A stretch of 64,000 nt of DNA from Semisulcospira habei (taxonomy: Eukaryota; Mollusca; Gastropoda; Semisulcospiridae), in contig BTPG01000005.1 in the NCBI GenBank assembly GCA_036245525.1, positions 113,764,466 to 113,828,465 of the forward strand, written 5' to 3'. The stretch's first letter is position 1. Every line of letters starts with the position of its first letter. The notes below the pieces were generated by a model, which worked only from the letters and a program-made list of their open reading frames with translations, ran no database searches and was not told the origin of the DNA. The translations under genes and the position numbers were made by a program. Shown in pieces: positions 11,576-21,413 of the stretch.

Positions 11576-11774
11576 TAAAATAAATCATAACTGATCTTCC
11601 CATTACGCAAAATAAATCACTCACGCCTGTTAGCAATTGCATTTTATCTGTCAACCTGTGTTGTAATATAATGCTCATCGACAGCTAGCAGCTAAACCTG
11701 ACAATCTTCAAGGGAAACGGAATTCTCCCAAACGATAATAACGATCAACATGATTTGAACATTCGAAACCATAA

Positions 11775-11850
11775 TGACGAGCAAAAGAAATGCAACTACA
11801 GTGTTTCCGATGGCTCCAAACATGTCGCATTTCTTTTGCTCCTCAGTATA
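11775..11850. repeat. hpF foldback
   Basis: The arm GACGAGCAAAAGAAATGC pairs with GCATTTCTTTTGCTCCTC across a loop containing CAGTGTTTCCGATGG. Related copies lie at 15175, 22297, 41860 and 46442. Confidence 0.75.
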
Positions 11851-11869
11851 ATAATGAAAACTGTAAACA

Positions 11870-11925
11870 CATTCGAGACGTGCTGCATTCGGATACGCGG
11901 CCTTTATGAGTTAAAACGAAGTAGT
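11870..11925. repeat. hpD fragment
   Basis: The segment ACATTCGAGACGTGCTGC then CGGATACGCGGCC matches one arm of hpD. The opposing arm is missing. Confidence 0.6.
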
Positions 11926-12139
11926 GGCGCTGCTCAGCTGAGCAGTCCTATCTACCCTGAAAGATGTCCCCTCCGGCCATTGATGCCTTTTGCCAGGCAA
12001 CCGGCCGCGTTCAGCTACAAGCAAGCATCGATTGATGAACTATGTGGTTCACGTAAATCTGTGCCTCTAAACACATACATTTCCTCTTCCCCCGGCCACA
12101 AAAAGTTATCGGTATAAAGCATGACACTGCACCCTGAAG

Positions 12140-12361
<222 letters not shown>

Positions 12362-12370
12362 AAAGTGTCC

Positions 12371-12441
12371 TAGTGCCGATATTGGTCTTAGTCCGCCCGC
12401 GCACTACACTACCGTGAGCGGGCAGACTAATACTGACTTCG
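12371..12441. repeat. Unassigned imperfect hairpin
   Basis: CCGATATTGGTCTTAGTC pairs imperfectly with GACTAATACTGACTTCGG around CGCCCGCGCAC / GTGAGCGGGC. I see no second copy in this window. DNA from 12442 to 12840 is otherwise unrecognised. Confidence 0.5.
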
Positions 12442-12843
12442 GAGCCAAGACCTTCTGTCCACTTGGCCTTTGTCCGTTTCTTATGATTTGAGATGACGCC
12501 ATTAGCAGAAAATACTCACGACTCGGCCAACAGGCCGCAGCGGAGCGGGTTTAATATTGATCGGGCTATGTCGGCGCGAGGACCATCGCTTACTGGTCTG
12601 CTGTCCCATTCTTATGAATGGAAATGACGTCATTATAAAAAAAAAGATGCGAGCTGTGTGCCAGCCAACAGCCCCGCGATGGTGATGGGCTATTTGGTAA
12701 CCGCACGTACGTACTCGCGACGTTTGGGAATAAATTGCCCTGGCGTGGGAGTCGATAGTTTGTGGATTTTGTACTACGACTGTCTGATCCGCGAGCATTT
12801 GTATTTTGCCCATTGCCCGCTACCACTAGCGTTTCGTTGGTTC

Positions 12844-13007
12844 GTCCCTTCACTAAACGCTGTCAAAGAAGCATTGATGCAAAATGCTTTCAGCAAGTGG
12901 TATAGATCCTCATGAGCCCCCGCAGTTGCGGGGGCTCATGAGGATCTATACCACTTGCAGTTGGGTTGTCTCCAGTTTTTTTTTCTTCTCGGGAGTTAGT
13001 CTGTTAT
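12844..13007. mobile_element. hpA MITE with a private, fully compensated hairpin
   Basis: The hairpin 12893-12958 is 66 bp with two perfect 32-bp arms and a 2-nt centre. Its arm base reads GCAAGTGGTATAG and CTATACCACTTGC, whereas the family reads GCAAGAGGCATAG and CTATGCCTCTTGC. Two sites have therefore changed on both arms of this copy alone. The left flank CCCTTCACTAAACGC resembles the MITE terminus; the right end is interrupted near 13008 by a SINE-tail fragment. Confidence 0.75.
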
Positions 13008-13055
13008 TAGAGTTTAACGCTGCGCAGGCTACTAAGGCTATCTATCTCAGAGCGG
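13008..13055 (-). mobile_element. SINE tail fragment
   Basis: The segment AGAGTTTAACGCTGCGCAGG then CTACTAAGGC matches the fragment at 45939-45997. Read on the minus strand it ends in a GCGTTAAAC-type SINE tail. Confidence 0.5.
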
Positions 13056-13093
13056 TTCATTGTTGGAGACGTCCTTATTTGAACCTCACAAAC

Positions 13094-13324
13094 CAGATAG
13101 GTGAGGCTAGCGCTGGCAGAATTGTACAGATAGGTGAGGCTAGCGCTGGCAGAATTGTACAGATAGGTGAGGCTAGCGCTGGCAGAATTGTACAGATAGG
13201 TGAGGCTAGCGCTGGCAGAATTGTACAGATAGGTGAGGCTAGCGCTGGCAGAATTGTACAGATAGGTGAGGCTAGCGCTGGCAGAATTGTACAGATAGGT
13301 GAGGCTAGCGCTGGCAGAATTGTA
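13094..13324. repeat. 33-bp tandem repeat, seven identical units
   Basis: Exactly seven head-to-tail copies (231 bp) of a 33-bp unit starting CAGATAGGTGAGGCTAGCGC. The copies are identical, so expansion is recent or homogenised. The unit is a multiple of three and so stays open in several frames (IGEASAGRIVQ repeated), but nothing else suggests coding. Confidence 0.97.
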
Positions 13325-13454
13325 CACAAACCAAGTGGAATCATTCAGCGCTGGACAGACGAACAGTTAGATCCCCTGCCCCCGCCTATCAGGCACCCAT
13401 TCGCCAGCCCACAGAGAAATACGCAGGTATAGAACAAGACGATCATCTACATCC
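13322..13454. repeat. Dispersed repeat, copy 1
   Basis: The block contains TCAGCGCTGGACAGACGAAC, GCCCCCGCCTATCAGGCACC and GAACAAGACGATCAT. It matches 34645-34772 closely. The 33-bp array abuts its left edge here, and the second copy has no array. Confidence 0.8.
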
Positions 13455-13805
13455 CTAAAAAGGATGCATCAGGTCTCGCCTATAACCCACGTCTTTCTCC
13501 GGAACTTAGGAAGTAGGCAGGAGAAACATACATACACAAACACGAAAGTGCATTACTATATGTGGTCGGGTAAATACCCTGATTTCCCACAGTATATGCA
13601 CAGAACATTGCACAACAATGTAACGATACAAATACTTGAACCGTCCACCCACTCTTTCATTCCTAGCAATAGCATTTGAGTTTGAGAGGTCATTCATTAA
13701 TCCATTTATTCATGCTCAATGCGTCACGATATGCGTGCATGATTGTCCGATTTTCGTCCTGATGTCTAATCCGATAACAACACGGCCTTTTCTTTGGCCT
13801 CAGTA

Positions 13806-14014
13806 AAAGCACACCGGCTTTATCTGCCGAGAAAAACTGGACACCACACAAATGCAAGAGGAATAGATCCTCATGAGCCCCCGAGCTAAGCCTCTTGCTG
13901 AAACCACCGAGCACCCGTACTTTTTTCTTTTCCTTGGGATCTTTTCGCTGAACTTAAAATGATTAAAAAAAAAAAAAAAACCCACAAACTCTGCGTCCAC
14001 TGGCAGTTAAGGGG
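13806..14014. mobile_element. hpA MITE with a truncated hairpin
   Basis: The left terminus resembles TTTATCTGCCGAG and the right end reads CTGGCAGTTAAGGGG. The hairpin (13854-13895) has lost most of its right arm: CATGAGCCCCC runs directly into AAGCCTCTTGC. Confidence 0.65.
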
Positions 14015-14019
14015 CAACG

Positions 14020-14099
14020 TTAACTCGTTCGAGACGAACGGCATCCAGATACGCGGCTGAAGCCGCGTTCCCGGATGTCGTTCGTCTCGAATGAGTTAA
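14020..14099. mobile_element. hpD palindromic element, 80 bp, TTAA-flanked
   Basis: TTAA (14020-14023) and TTAA (14096-14099) enclose a hairpin that fills the whole element: CTCGTTCGAGACGAACGGC against GTCGTTCGTCTCGAATGAG. The arms differ from the copy at 35978 at matching positions on both sides (GACGAACGG here, GACGTGCCG there). Confidence 0.8.
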
Positions 14100-14124
14100 G
14101 TCTAGTCTAGCACAAAAAAGTGGT

Positions 14125-14545
14125 TACGTTTACGCCGAACGACTCCCAACAACGAACCAGAGGGAAGGCACGGCGGATAAGCAGCTTGTTTCATGGTATG
14201 GTATGGTATGGTATGGTGTCTCCGAGGCGCACATATCCATCTAATTAAGATGCTCAAAGCGCCGTAGGGATGGAAGCTTAAGATTTGAAAGCCTGCTGCT
14301 ACTAAGCGTTACTTCATGTGCAAACCTCCACCCTACTATTAACTTCGGTGCATGTGATAAATTTATGTTTCCATATCATAAGCATAGACAACACTCAGAA
14401 CATCTCCAAGAGGAACAGATCCTCATGAGCCCTTGGGGGAGTGGTGTGCTGATGAGGATCTATGCCTCTTGGTACAAGCTTCTTAACCGCCGTTATTTCG
14501 CTCTCTATCGTTGGGAGTCGTTCGTCGCAAACGAAACCTTGATAT
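14125..14545. mobile_element. Second hpA-carrying element type (hpA'), interrupted
   Basis: Outer inverted ends GCCGAACGACTCCCAACAAC (left) and GTTGGGAGTCGTTCGTCGC (right) differ completely from the piggyBac-type MITE ends, yet the centre is an hpA hairpin (14407-14470, right arm GAGGATCTATGCCTCTTG). A (TATGG)n-headed repeat is inserted at 14192-14366. A partial relative is at 18320-18500. Confidence 0.65.
14192..14366 (+). repeat. (TATGG)n-headed dispersed repeat, copy 1
   Basis: Four to five ATGGT units lead into GTGTCTCCGAGGCGCACAT, GATGCTCAAAGCGCCG and CTGCTGCTACTAAGCG. The same order occurs at 24176-24410 with a longer head. I do not recognise the family. Confidence 0.75.
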
Positions 14546-14874
14546 AATGAAAGAGCGACTCTTCTGAAAGACAACGTTACCTCAGTGATCCCTAACACAA
14601 TACGACAGGTGACAGAACGAACGACTACAGTAGTTGAAGGGTGGTGCCAGCTAGAAGACTGTCCTGTCAGGGCAAAAGGCAATACGTTGATTTACAATGA
14701 CAATCTCGCTTTTCACACACCACAACTGGACTTTCTGTATTTTGGACTTCACAGGGCAGAGCAGCATGGCGGCTCTAGGCGCCAAGTTATACTGGCACAA
14801 GCTAGAACTATCATGGCTGAGCATCATATGTTTCATGAACTGGCCGGCAGTCGTTAAAGGCCAACCCCAGTAGC
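14546..14874. other. Unrecognised DNA
   Basis: An open frame at 14585-14857 (90 codons) has no recognisable domain. No repeat was recognised. Confidence 0.35.
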
Positions 14875-14936
14875 AAAACGTCTTTGGGCCCACTGCGGCC
14901 ATCGTGGGCCCGAGGACCTTTGCTTGCTGGGAACAC
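14875..14936. repeat. hpG foldback, short
   Basis: AGTAGCAAAACGTCTTTGGG and GGGCCCGAGGACCTTTGCTTG are reduced hpG arms around CCCACTGCGGCCATCGTGGG. Confidence 0.65.
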
Positions 14937-15174
14937 CACATTTGGTGGAAATCGACCCTAGGGCTTGTAAGGTTTAGGACGACGCTTCATAAGCCGCACA
15001 AACACATATCTTTAAACGGTGGAGATTTTAAGTAGGAAAATAATCGTTCGGGCGGCAGGTGAATGGTGTCTTTTTCAACTACGTCCATCCTCTGGCTTTC
15101 AAACGCGCATGCCCAGCAAGACTTCTGCATTGACTCTATGTACTGCGGATTGAATAAATGACTGCGTAATCTAC

Positions 15175-15230
15175 ATATACTGAGGAGCAAAAGAAATGCG
15201 ACATTTTTGGAATCATCGGAAACACTCGTC
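15175..15230. repeat. hpF half
   Basis: TACTGAGGAGCAAAAGAAAT then GCGACATTTTTGG is one hpF arm; the other arm is missing. Confidence 0.65.
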
Positions 15231-15431
15231 AACGTAGTAACGTTGTAGGCCAAGGTCTTAACGATTTCTTCTCATGCAAAATCGACTGCGCGCGCTGCAG
15301 CGCTAAACGGTGTGCTTGGTACGCTTAGAAAATAAAAGCCCACCGTCACCAGTGTAATTACTATAGAGATAATAGCGACCTATTCCAGACAGTAAAGGTT
15401 TAATAGTTCGCAAAATCTCAATCATAAAGAT

Positions 15432-15510
15432 TCTTAGTGTGTCTTACGATAATGCTGGACAAAATGGCGAACTTAATGATGACGTTTGAAGGTCGTACAA
15501 TGAAAGACTT
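15432..15510 (-). repeat. Dispersed repeat, copy 1
   Basis: The block around AATAATGCTGGACAAAAT-type sequence matches 42344-42430. On the minus strand both copies encode similar peptides (ILSSIIVRHTKNLY here, VLSSIIVRHIKNMY there), so an old coding fragment is possible. I do not recognise the source. Confidence 0.55.
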
Positions 15511-15721
15511 CTTCTCTATAGCACACAAAAGATTTCCTTCTGTTACACTCAGAAGGCAAAGAAAAACCTCTGGTACGTGTGCCCACTCACATGGATTGTG
15601 AAAAGATGGGTAGAAAGGTCTTAGTTGAGGCAAGATAACATTGACAACCCGTTGTACAGGCGAATTTTAGCTGTCAAAGCCTGCCATGAAGTAGATCGCT
15701 TTAAAGTATGGTGACCTTCCG

Positions 15722-15879
<158 letters not shown>

Positions 15880-16002
15880 ACTCGTGCTCACTTCGACCGA
15901 TAAAATGCTCGCTAATTTATCGGTGGAACTGAGCACAAGTGAATTATTTTTTTCTGGAGGTCCATAATATTGTTATATTAAAAATGATTTTTTGAAAGGG
16001 TT

Positions 16003-16190
16003 TTAACCCATTCAGCCCTGACGCACTATAGCAGGAGATGGGTACACCATGATAATTCAAGGGTAGTGCCAGATTAATCTGGCACTACCCTTGAATTATC
16101 ATGGTCGATCCATCTCCTGCAACAGGTGCATAGTCGTTAGATGACACCTCCAAAATTTGGGGAATACGTGCGTCGGACTCAATGAGTTAA
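16003..16190. mobile_element. hpB piggyBac-type MITE, complete (188 bp)
   Basis: TTAA at both ends (16003-16006 and 16187-16190), with termini CCCATTCAGCCC and ACTCAATGAG. The central hairpin spans about 16031-16120; arms include GCAGGAGATGG / CCATCTCCTGC and AAGGGTAGTGCC / GGCACTACCCTT. Confidence 0.8.
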
Positions 16191-16521
16191 CCTCAGACTT
16201 CGTTTGTATTCGATGTGGAGCGGTGCCACAGTTGGGTCGTTTACTGACCCTGCCTCAGCAGCTGATAGTTATGTGGCATTGCAACTAAACAGTCAAAAAT
16301 AAGCACTGAGACCGCAAAACCCATATCACCACACGTGAACTGAAACAGCCTTGTAACACATGGTCGGGTAAAACTTTAAAGCGTGCGAGTTGTACAACAA
16401 GCGTAAATGAATTAATTAAAGAATTAAAGCATTAAAGAGAAAAGCTATAATCGTGTACGCGGTATAATGCGGGCTTTTGGTGCAGCTGCAGGTGTTAATG
16501 TGGGACGCATCATAATATTTC
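16191..16521. other. Unrecognised intergenic DNA
   Basis: No gene or recognised repeat. Confidence 0.35.
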
Positions 16522-16714
16522 TTAACTGACCCTTTCACTGCCGAACGCGATCCAAGGTGCAAGGTGAACGCGATCCAACTGCAAGAGAAATATATCCTCA
16601 TGAGTCCCCGCGGTCGCGGGGGGCTCATGAGGATATATGCCTCTTACTCAGAGGCATTAAATGAACAAAAATTTACGAAATATAACCTGCGCCCAATGGC
16701 AGTGAAATGGTTAA
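16522..16714. mobile_element. hpA MITE, TTAA at both ends
   Basis: TTAA 16522-16525 and 16711-16714. The hairpin at 16580-16646 has ATATATCCTCATGAG pairing with CTCATGAGGATATAT, where the family has ATAGATCC and GGATCTAT: a matching change on both arms. The right TTAA is shared with the next element. Confidence 0.75.
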
Positions 16715-17061
16715 CCCCCTTGCGCAAAGAAACCCATCGGTACAGCAAAAAAAACAGTGCCGGTGGCTGCAGGCGCAAGGGGATAATCTTTTGGCTGTCG
16801 GGACAGCGACTTTTATCGCGATGATTCCTGCAGGAATCACTATCCCGACGACAGTCGCTACCGACAACCAAAGGGTTAACACTACTGAAACGCAGAAACG
16901 TGGCCGCCACTTTGACAGGTGTTACTTAAGGGCTAATCTAAACGGAGGCGTTTGCTAAGCTGATGGCGATAAACTGAGAAATGATGCGCCTTGGCCTCAT
17001 TGCGCATGCGGCCACCGGTACTGAAATAGAACGCTAGTGGCTGCATGCACAAAGGGGTTAA
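16711..17061. mobile_element. hpL TTAA element with nested hpC
   Basis: TTAA 16711-16714 followed by CCCCCTTGCGC, and GCATGCACAAAGGGG followed by TTAA 17058-17061, form inverted ends of a ~350-bp element. A repeated GGTGGCTGCAG / AGTGGCTGCATG motif lies near each end. An hpC element sits inside at about 16791-16882. Confidence 0.6.
16791..16882. mobile_element. hpC palindromic element (nested)
   Basis: The left arm TTGGCTGTCGGGACAGCG and the right arm GTCGCTACCGACAACCAAAG pair around GATTCCTGCAGGAATC. The right end is GGGTTAA; the left TTAA is degraded. Confidence 0.7.
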
Positions 17062-17077
17062 CTGAAAATCTGAAACA

Positions 17078-17285
17078 TAACCCTTTCACTGCCTGAGAAA
17101 AAAAATGAACACCACCCAAATGCAAGAGGAATAGATCCTCATGAGCCCCCGCAATTGCGGGGGCTCATGAGGATCTATGCCTCTTGCTGAAGCCACATTG
17201 TGTCCGTGTTCATTTGACGGGTGTGGATTGAATTGACAATGATTTCCAAAGCATAGTTTGCGTCCACTGACAGTGAGGGGGTTAA
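17078..17285. mobile_element. hpA MITE (inverted orientation)
   Basis: ATAACCCTTTCACTGCC on the left and CAGTGAGGGGGTTAA (TTAA 17282-17285) on the right. The 66-bp hairpin 17122-17187 lies 44 bp from the left end, the reverse of the 107/66/42 layout at 6597. Confidence 0.8.
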
Positions 17286-18127
17286 AGAGGTGCAATGTAT
17301 GCAGTGCCGTTACAACATCGTATCCGAAACAAGCAAAGCAAGCTAGCAACGAGTAAATAAAGGAAAACTTCTGGCGAATGATATTAGCACAAAAACAGGT
17401 TAACATGAAAACGAAGGAAACTGTCTACACGTATTTTGCCTATCGTATTAGAAATACCTTGCAGGTTTTCCTTCTGGTGTCGGCGTTTTCCTTGGGGAAA
17501 AAAGGAAATATGGTTGAGATTATTAAAACATGTTCACTGGAAACGTGAAAGGGAATGGTGCTGGCTTGCGATTTTTTTTTTTTTGAAAGGGGGGGGGGAG
17601 GGGGTAGGGGGTGGTGGTGGTGGGGGTGGGGGGTGGGCACATTTGAAATAAAGGATATAAAGAAAAACAAACGCATGAATCAGTAAGTGATCAGAAACAC
17701 CAATAAATAAATCAATAAATTTGTATTATAGTAAATAAATAAATAATAAAATATTGATTCTAAACGACGACTAAAAAGACTGAGTGACGACTAGGGCACT
17801 GAGACTGCTACCATTCGTTGACTTTCCACGCAAAATTACCAGAGTGCTGAAGTTTTAAATTTAGCAACATGCTAACAACCTCACGACCTCCTCCATCCGT
17901 GTAAGACGGGAGTAAATAGACTTACTTCCGAACAGAAAAGGCTGGGATTGCCTTGAACCCCTGTGATCTGTAAGGATCTACAGTCATGCGCTCTTTTAAA
18001 TATGCGAACCCCCCCCCCCCCCCAACCCCCCCACCCCCGAAAAAACAAAGAAAGAAACACGAAGGTAATACACACAACTGTAAATGTACAGTTCATAGGC
18101 TTGAAGTTGCATTTCTTAGGGCTCGAG
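17286..18127. other. Unrecognised DNA with homopolymer tracts
   Basis: A T-tract and a G-rich tract lie at 17570-17640 and a C-tract at 18009-18023. No gene is seen. Confidence 0.4.
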
Positions 18128-18230
18128 TAAGCAAAGGACCTCGGACCTACGTGGGCCGCAGTGGGCTCATGCACGGCAATGCGCGGGCCCACTGCGGCCG
18201 TCGTAGGCAAGAAGACGTTTTGCTATTGGG
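18128..18230. repeat. hpG foldback
   Basis: AGTAAGCAAAGGACCTCGG and AAGACGTTTTGCTATTGGGG close a hairpin with inner arms GGCCGCAGTGGGC / GGGCCCACTGCGGCC. Confidence 0.75.
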
Positions 18231-18319
18231 GAAAAATAATTATAACGTGGTTCATTCATAATACTCAAGACAGAAACCCGTTTGTCTCCATCCTATTTCG
18301 TCCCCTGGCATACTAGTCG

Positions 18320-18500
18320 GGTTTCATTTGCGGCGAACGACTCCCGAGCCAAGTCATGGCGGATCTACCAAAAGCATAGACAGTACTCCAAATATCTCCA
18401 AGAGACATAGATCCTCATGGGCCCCCTTGGCTCATGAAGATGTATGCCTCTGGATGATGTTTGGAGTGTTGTTGAATTATTACGTAGCAGACGTTTTTTG
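18320..18500. mobile_element. hpA' element, partial
   Basis: GCGGCGAACGACTCCC matches the outer end of the element at 14125. The hairpin arms run past the hpA core: ACTCCAAATATCTCCAAGAG on the left pairs with the TCTGGATGATGTTTGGAGT region on the right. Confidence 0.6.
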
Positions 18501-18652
18501 CAATGCGAGTCACTGAGCCTCTAGAACTATAAGAGAAAGGGATGAATAAAAGTCCTTGGGGGCGTGAGTGTGGGTGGCAATCCGACCTCTCGGGCCGAAG
18601 GTGCCAAGTTAGGGCAGGGCAAGATGGGGTGGGGTGGGGCAGGACACAAGGT

Positions 18653-18935
18653 TTAACCCTTTAAACTAAGTCCTGATACACTCTAACGTCAGATATGTTT
18701 GACCATGATAGTTCAAGGGTGGTGCCCGGGAGCGCCAAGCTGTCCTGGCACCACACACTCTAACGTCAGATATGTTTGACCATGATAGTTCAAAGGTGGT
18801 GCCCGGGGACGCCAAGCTGTCCTGGCACCACCCTTGAACTATCACGGTCAATCGGTTCTCCTCAACTTAATGTAAAACTTATAAGACAACTAAAAATGTG
18901 AAGAAAAAAATTAACCACGGGATTTAATGGGTTAA
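18653..18935. mobile_element. hpB MITE with a duplicated left arm (L-L-R)
   Basis: TTAA at 18653-18656 and 18932-18935. A 77-bp block beginning ACACTCTAACGTCAGATATG is tandemly repeated (18678 and 18755), so two left arms (TTGACCATGATAGTTCAA) face one right arm (TTGAACTATCACGGTCAA). Confidence 0.8.
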
Positions 18936-19125
18936 ACCCCGGTGCCTAACTCCGTCTACGGAGCAGAAATGTACATGCGTATTTCTTTGTTTCGCGAGAC
19001 TGTGGCACGATTAACAAAAAAGAACGGAGAACAGTCTGTAAAATACGCGTACAAGCCATGATTAAATCAAGTTAAAAAGCCGGAGTACGTATCCCAGGAG
19101 AACACTACCGACGCCGATTACCATC

Positions 19126-19189
19126 AGCAAAAGGCAAAGATTCTCATGAGCCCTTGCGGCTGCGGAGGCTCATGAGAATCTATGCCTCA
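19126..19189. repeat. hpA hairpin
   Basis: GGCAAAGATTCTCATGAGCC pairs with GGCTCATGAGAATCTATGCC. This is the TTCTC/GAGAA subfamily. The flanks are not MITE-like. Confidence 0.7.
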
Positions 19190-19775
19190 TGTATTTGTAA
19201 GATGCCGAACGAGGAAGCAGTAAATACGAGTTGAGAGGTCTCTCGTTCATGCGGAGGACGGGCCAGTGCCTCAGACGGCAATGGAAGAGGAGGGGGGCAT
19301 TCCCTTCGCGGACCCAATACGCCCCTTCGGGTGTGCTCAACGGAATATCACGTGGTCAGTCTGCATCATACCACCAACTCAACGATTGGCCAGAATTCTA
19401 GAGGGGTACCCCTATGCTATTTTCAACAGTAAACAAAACATGTCACTACCCCTCCAGTGGTGCAGGAAACAAAACGCCACACCTTGATAAAAGAAAAGAA
19501 TTAAAAATAAAAGACAAACACACTAAGCCTGTACTAAACACATAATTATAGTCTGAATAACTTTATTCACGAGTGATGTTTGGATAAAATAAATTCGCTC
19601 TTACTTCCGGGTCACCATGCATAGGTCAATATCCCCAATATCGCGTTTTGCGTTTTATAATCTTTGATATGGGACTTGCGCGAAGGTCAGTTCGCTAGAG
19701 GCGGGGTAACAATGTCGACTGCTCGCTAGACACGCACGGCAAATAAACAAATTATATGCCTCTTCTTGGAGTCAA
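19190..19775. other. Unrecognised intergenic DNA
   Basis: An open frame at 19266-19487 (73 codons) is not recognisable. No repeat identified. Confidence 0.35.
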
Positions 19776-19843
19776 CGAAAGACATAAAGATCTCCATGAG
19801 CCCCTGCTACTGAGGACGCATGAAAATCTACGCTTCACGCAAT
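19776..19843. repeat. hpA hairpin, degenerate
   Basis: GACATAAAGATCTCCATGAG and CATGAAAATCTACGCTTC are worn hpA arms. Confidence 0.5.
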
Positions 19844-19868
19844 GGTGGGGAGGGCCGAAGAACTCTGT

Positions 19869-19950
19869 TTAACCCTTTGGCTGTCGGTAGCGCTTTTTGT
19901 CGCGATGATTCCGTTCGGACAAAAAGCGCCACCGACAGCCAATGGGCTCC
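19869..19950. mobile_element. hpC palindromic element
   Basis: TTAACCCTTTGGCTGTCGG at the left (TTAA 19869-19872). The arm GGTAGCGCTTTTTGTC pairs with GACAAAAAGCGCCACC. The right end ACAGCCAATGGG lacks TTAA. Confidence 0.75.
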
Positions 19951-20039
19951 AGACAGAAGAGTCGGAGAGGGGAGGGCACTGGAACACCAGTCAAAGCCGG
20001 TCGCTCGATGCCCTGATTCCGCCAACAGACAAGTTAGCC

Positions 20040-20103
20040 AGAGGAACTGATCTTTATGAACCCTGCAGGTTTCCGAGTCCTATGAAGATCTATGTCTCGT
20101 GCA
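20040..20103. repeat. hpA hairpin, degenerate
   Basis: ACTGATCTTTATGAACCCTG pairs loosely with TATGAAGATCTATGTCTCGT. Confidence 0.45.
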
Positions 20104-20543
20104 GATTCGCGAAATTCGACGCAGAAGACCGATAAAAAGTTTTCAAAGCAAAAGGGAGAAGTTGGGGCACTGTTGCGGAACGGGAAGACCACTGAACCTC
20201 AAGACTCTGCTTCACAGAAAGCAACCCTAGATCTTCAGCAAGAGGCAGTGAATGTCTTGACCCCCCCCCCCCTCCCCTCTCTTGACGTTCTGTCTCTAGC
20301 AGACGCGATCGGCGACCCTTCGCTGGAGGAGTGATCAGCTACGCAAGAAGCAACAACCCCTGTTCAAGGTGTCCCAAAGACGTGCCAAGATATGGCAGCA
20401 AGGTTCACACTCCAACTCCGACTAATAGTTTGCTCTGACAACAATCTCCTCACACGCGAGTGGGTGGTATGCTCAGCAAGCGTGATTGAACAAGCAAGAG
20501 GAGAAGAAATAGAACAAGCGCGGGGGAATATATCTGTACCCAG

Positions 20544-20632
20544 TCCGCAAAATGTCATCGGGCCAATGTCGGCCGCAGTTGGCCCGCGCGCGGGCCGACT
20601 GCGACCGACATTGGCCCGATGACATTTTGCGG
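20544..20632. repeat. hpG foldback with private compensated arms
   Basis: The left arm CCGCAAAATGTCATCGGGCC pairs with the right arm GGCCCGATGACATTTTGCGG over 20 bp without mismatch, and pairing continues with two mismatches to the centre. Other hpG copies read GCAAAAGGTCTTCGGGCCGA, so several changes have been made on both arms of this copy. Confidence 0.85.
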
Positions 20633-21234
20633 AATTGGTAGGTATATTTGCCGTGAATGAGGGAGACTGCATGGCTGCCGTTGGTCGATTCCCTATATTA
20701 AACGCGAGGTAAACAAGCAAAGATAGACATCGGGAGGCAGATATAGTTGTTGTAAATGAGCAAGAGGGCGTTTTATTGATCGATTGTTTTAAAATAAGCA
20801 CCAAGAAACCTAGTGCTCCAAAGATTGTGTCACATACAAAGATAGAGACAGAGAGAGACAGAGACAGAGAGAGATAGTACTTTTCGTCTTTGTTTAGATG
20901 ACTATCACACGAAATTAACAATAAAACAGGAATACACTACGCCGGAAAAAAATAACCTTTTAAATCCAGTTGCCATTACTGTGGTTATCACCTTCGACGT
21001 AAATTTTCGATATGTCCGTTGGTTTTCTCTAACTCCATAAACCAATAACGTACTGAATCGAAATTCAATCATTTTTATATCATTTCGATCCGTTATGCTG
21101 CCGACATACACACACAGGCAGACGGACAGCCTGCACGACGAACAGAATGACAGATAAACTCATAGACAAACAATCAAACTGACAGAAAGACAAAAGAAAA
21201 ATAAGTCCACAGCGTGGGACATATCGGAATTCAT
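20633..21234. other. Unrecognised DNA
   Basis: A short AGAGAC-rich simple stretch lies at 20842-20876. No gene is seen. Confidence 0.35.
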
Positions 21235-21290
21235 GCTGGTCTCTGATTTTGGACCTATCAGCTCCAGGTCGAAAGGTCCCAGATCACAAG
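21235..21290. repeat. hpE foldback, degenerate
   Basis: GCTGGTCTCTGATTTTGGAC pairs imperfectly with AAAGGTCCCAGATCAC. Confidence 0.5.
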
Positions 21291-21361
21291 AAAACACACA
21301 GACAGGGAGAAATGACAGCTCTAACTACAGGTCAGCCTCAGTGTGTCAGACAGCACCCGGG

Positions 21362-21413
21362 GAGCCATCGTGGGCCACCTAAAGCCGATATCGGCCCGAG
21401 GACCTTTTGCTCA
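21362..21413. repeat. hpG half
   Basis: GATATCGGCCCGAGGACCTT then TTGCTCAACC is an hpG right arm with a reduced left side. Confidence 0.5.

Noticed and set aside
13094..13324. CRISPR array or protein repeat (IGEASAGRIVQ x7)
   Set aside because: No spacers are present. The open frame follows from a 33-bp period, and no start, exon signal or extended ORF supports coding.
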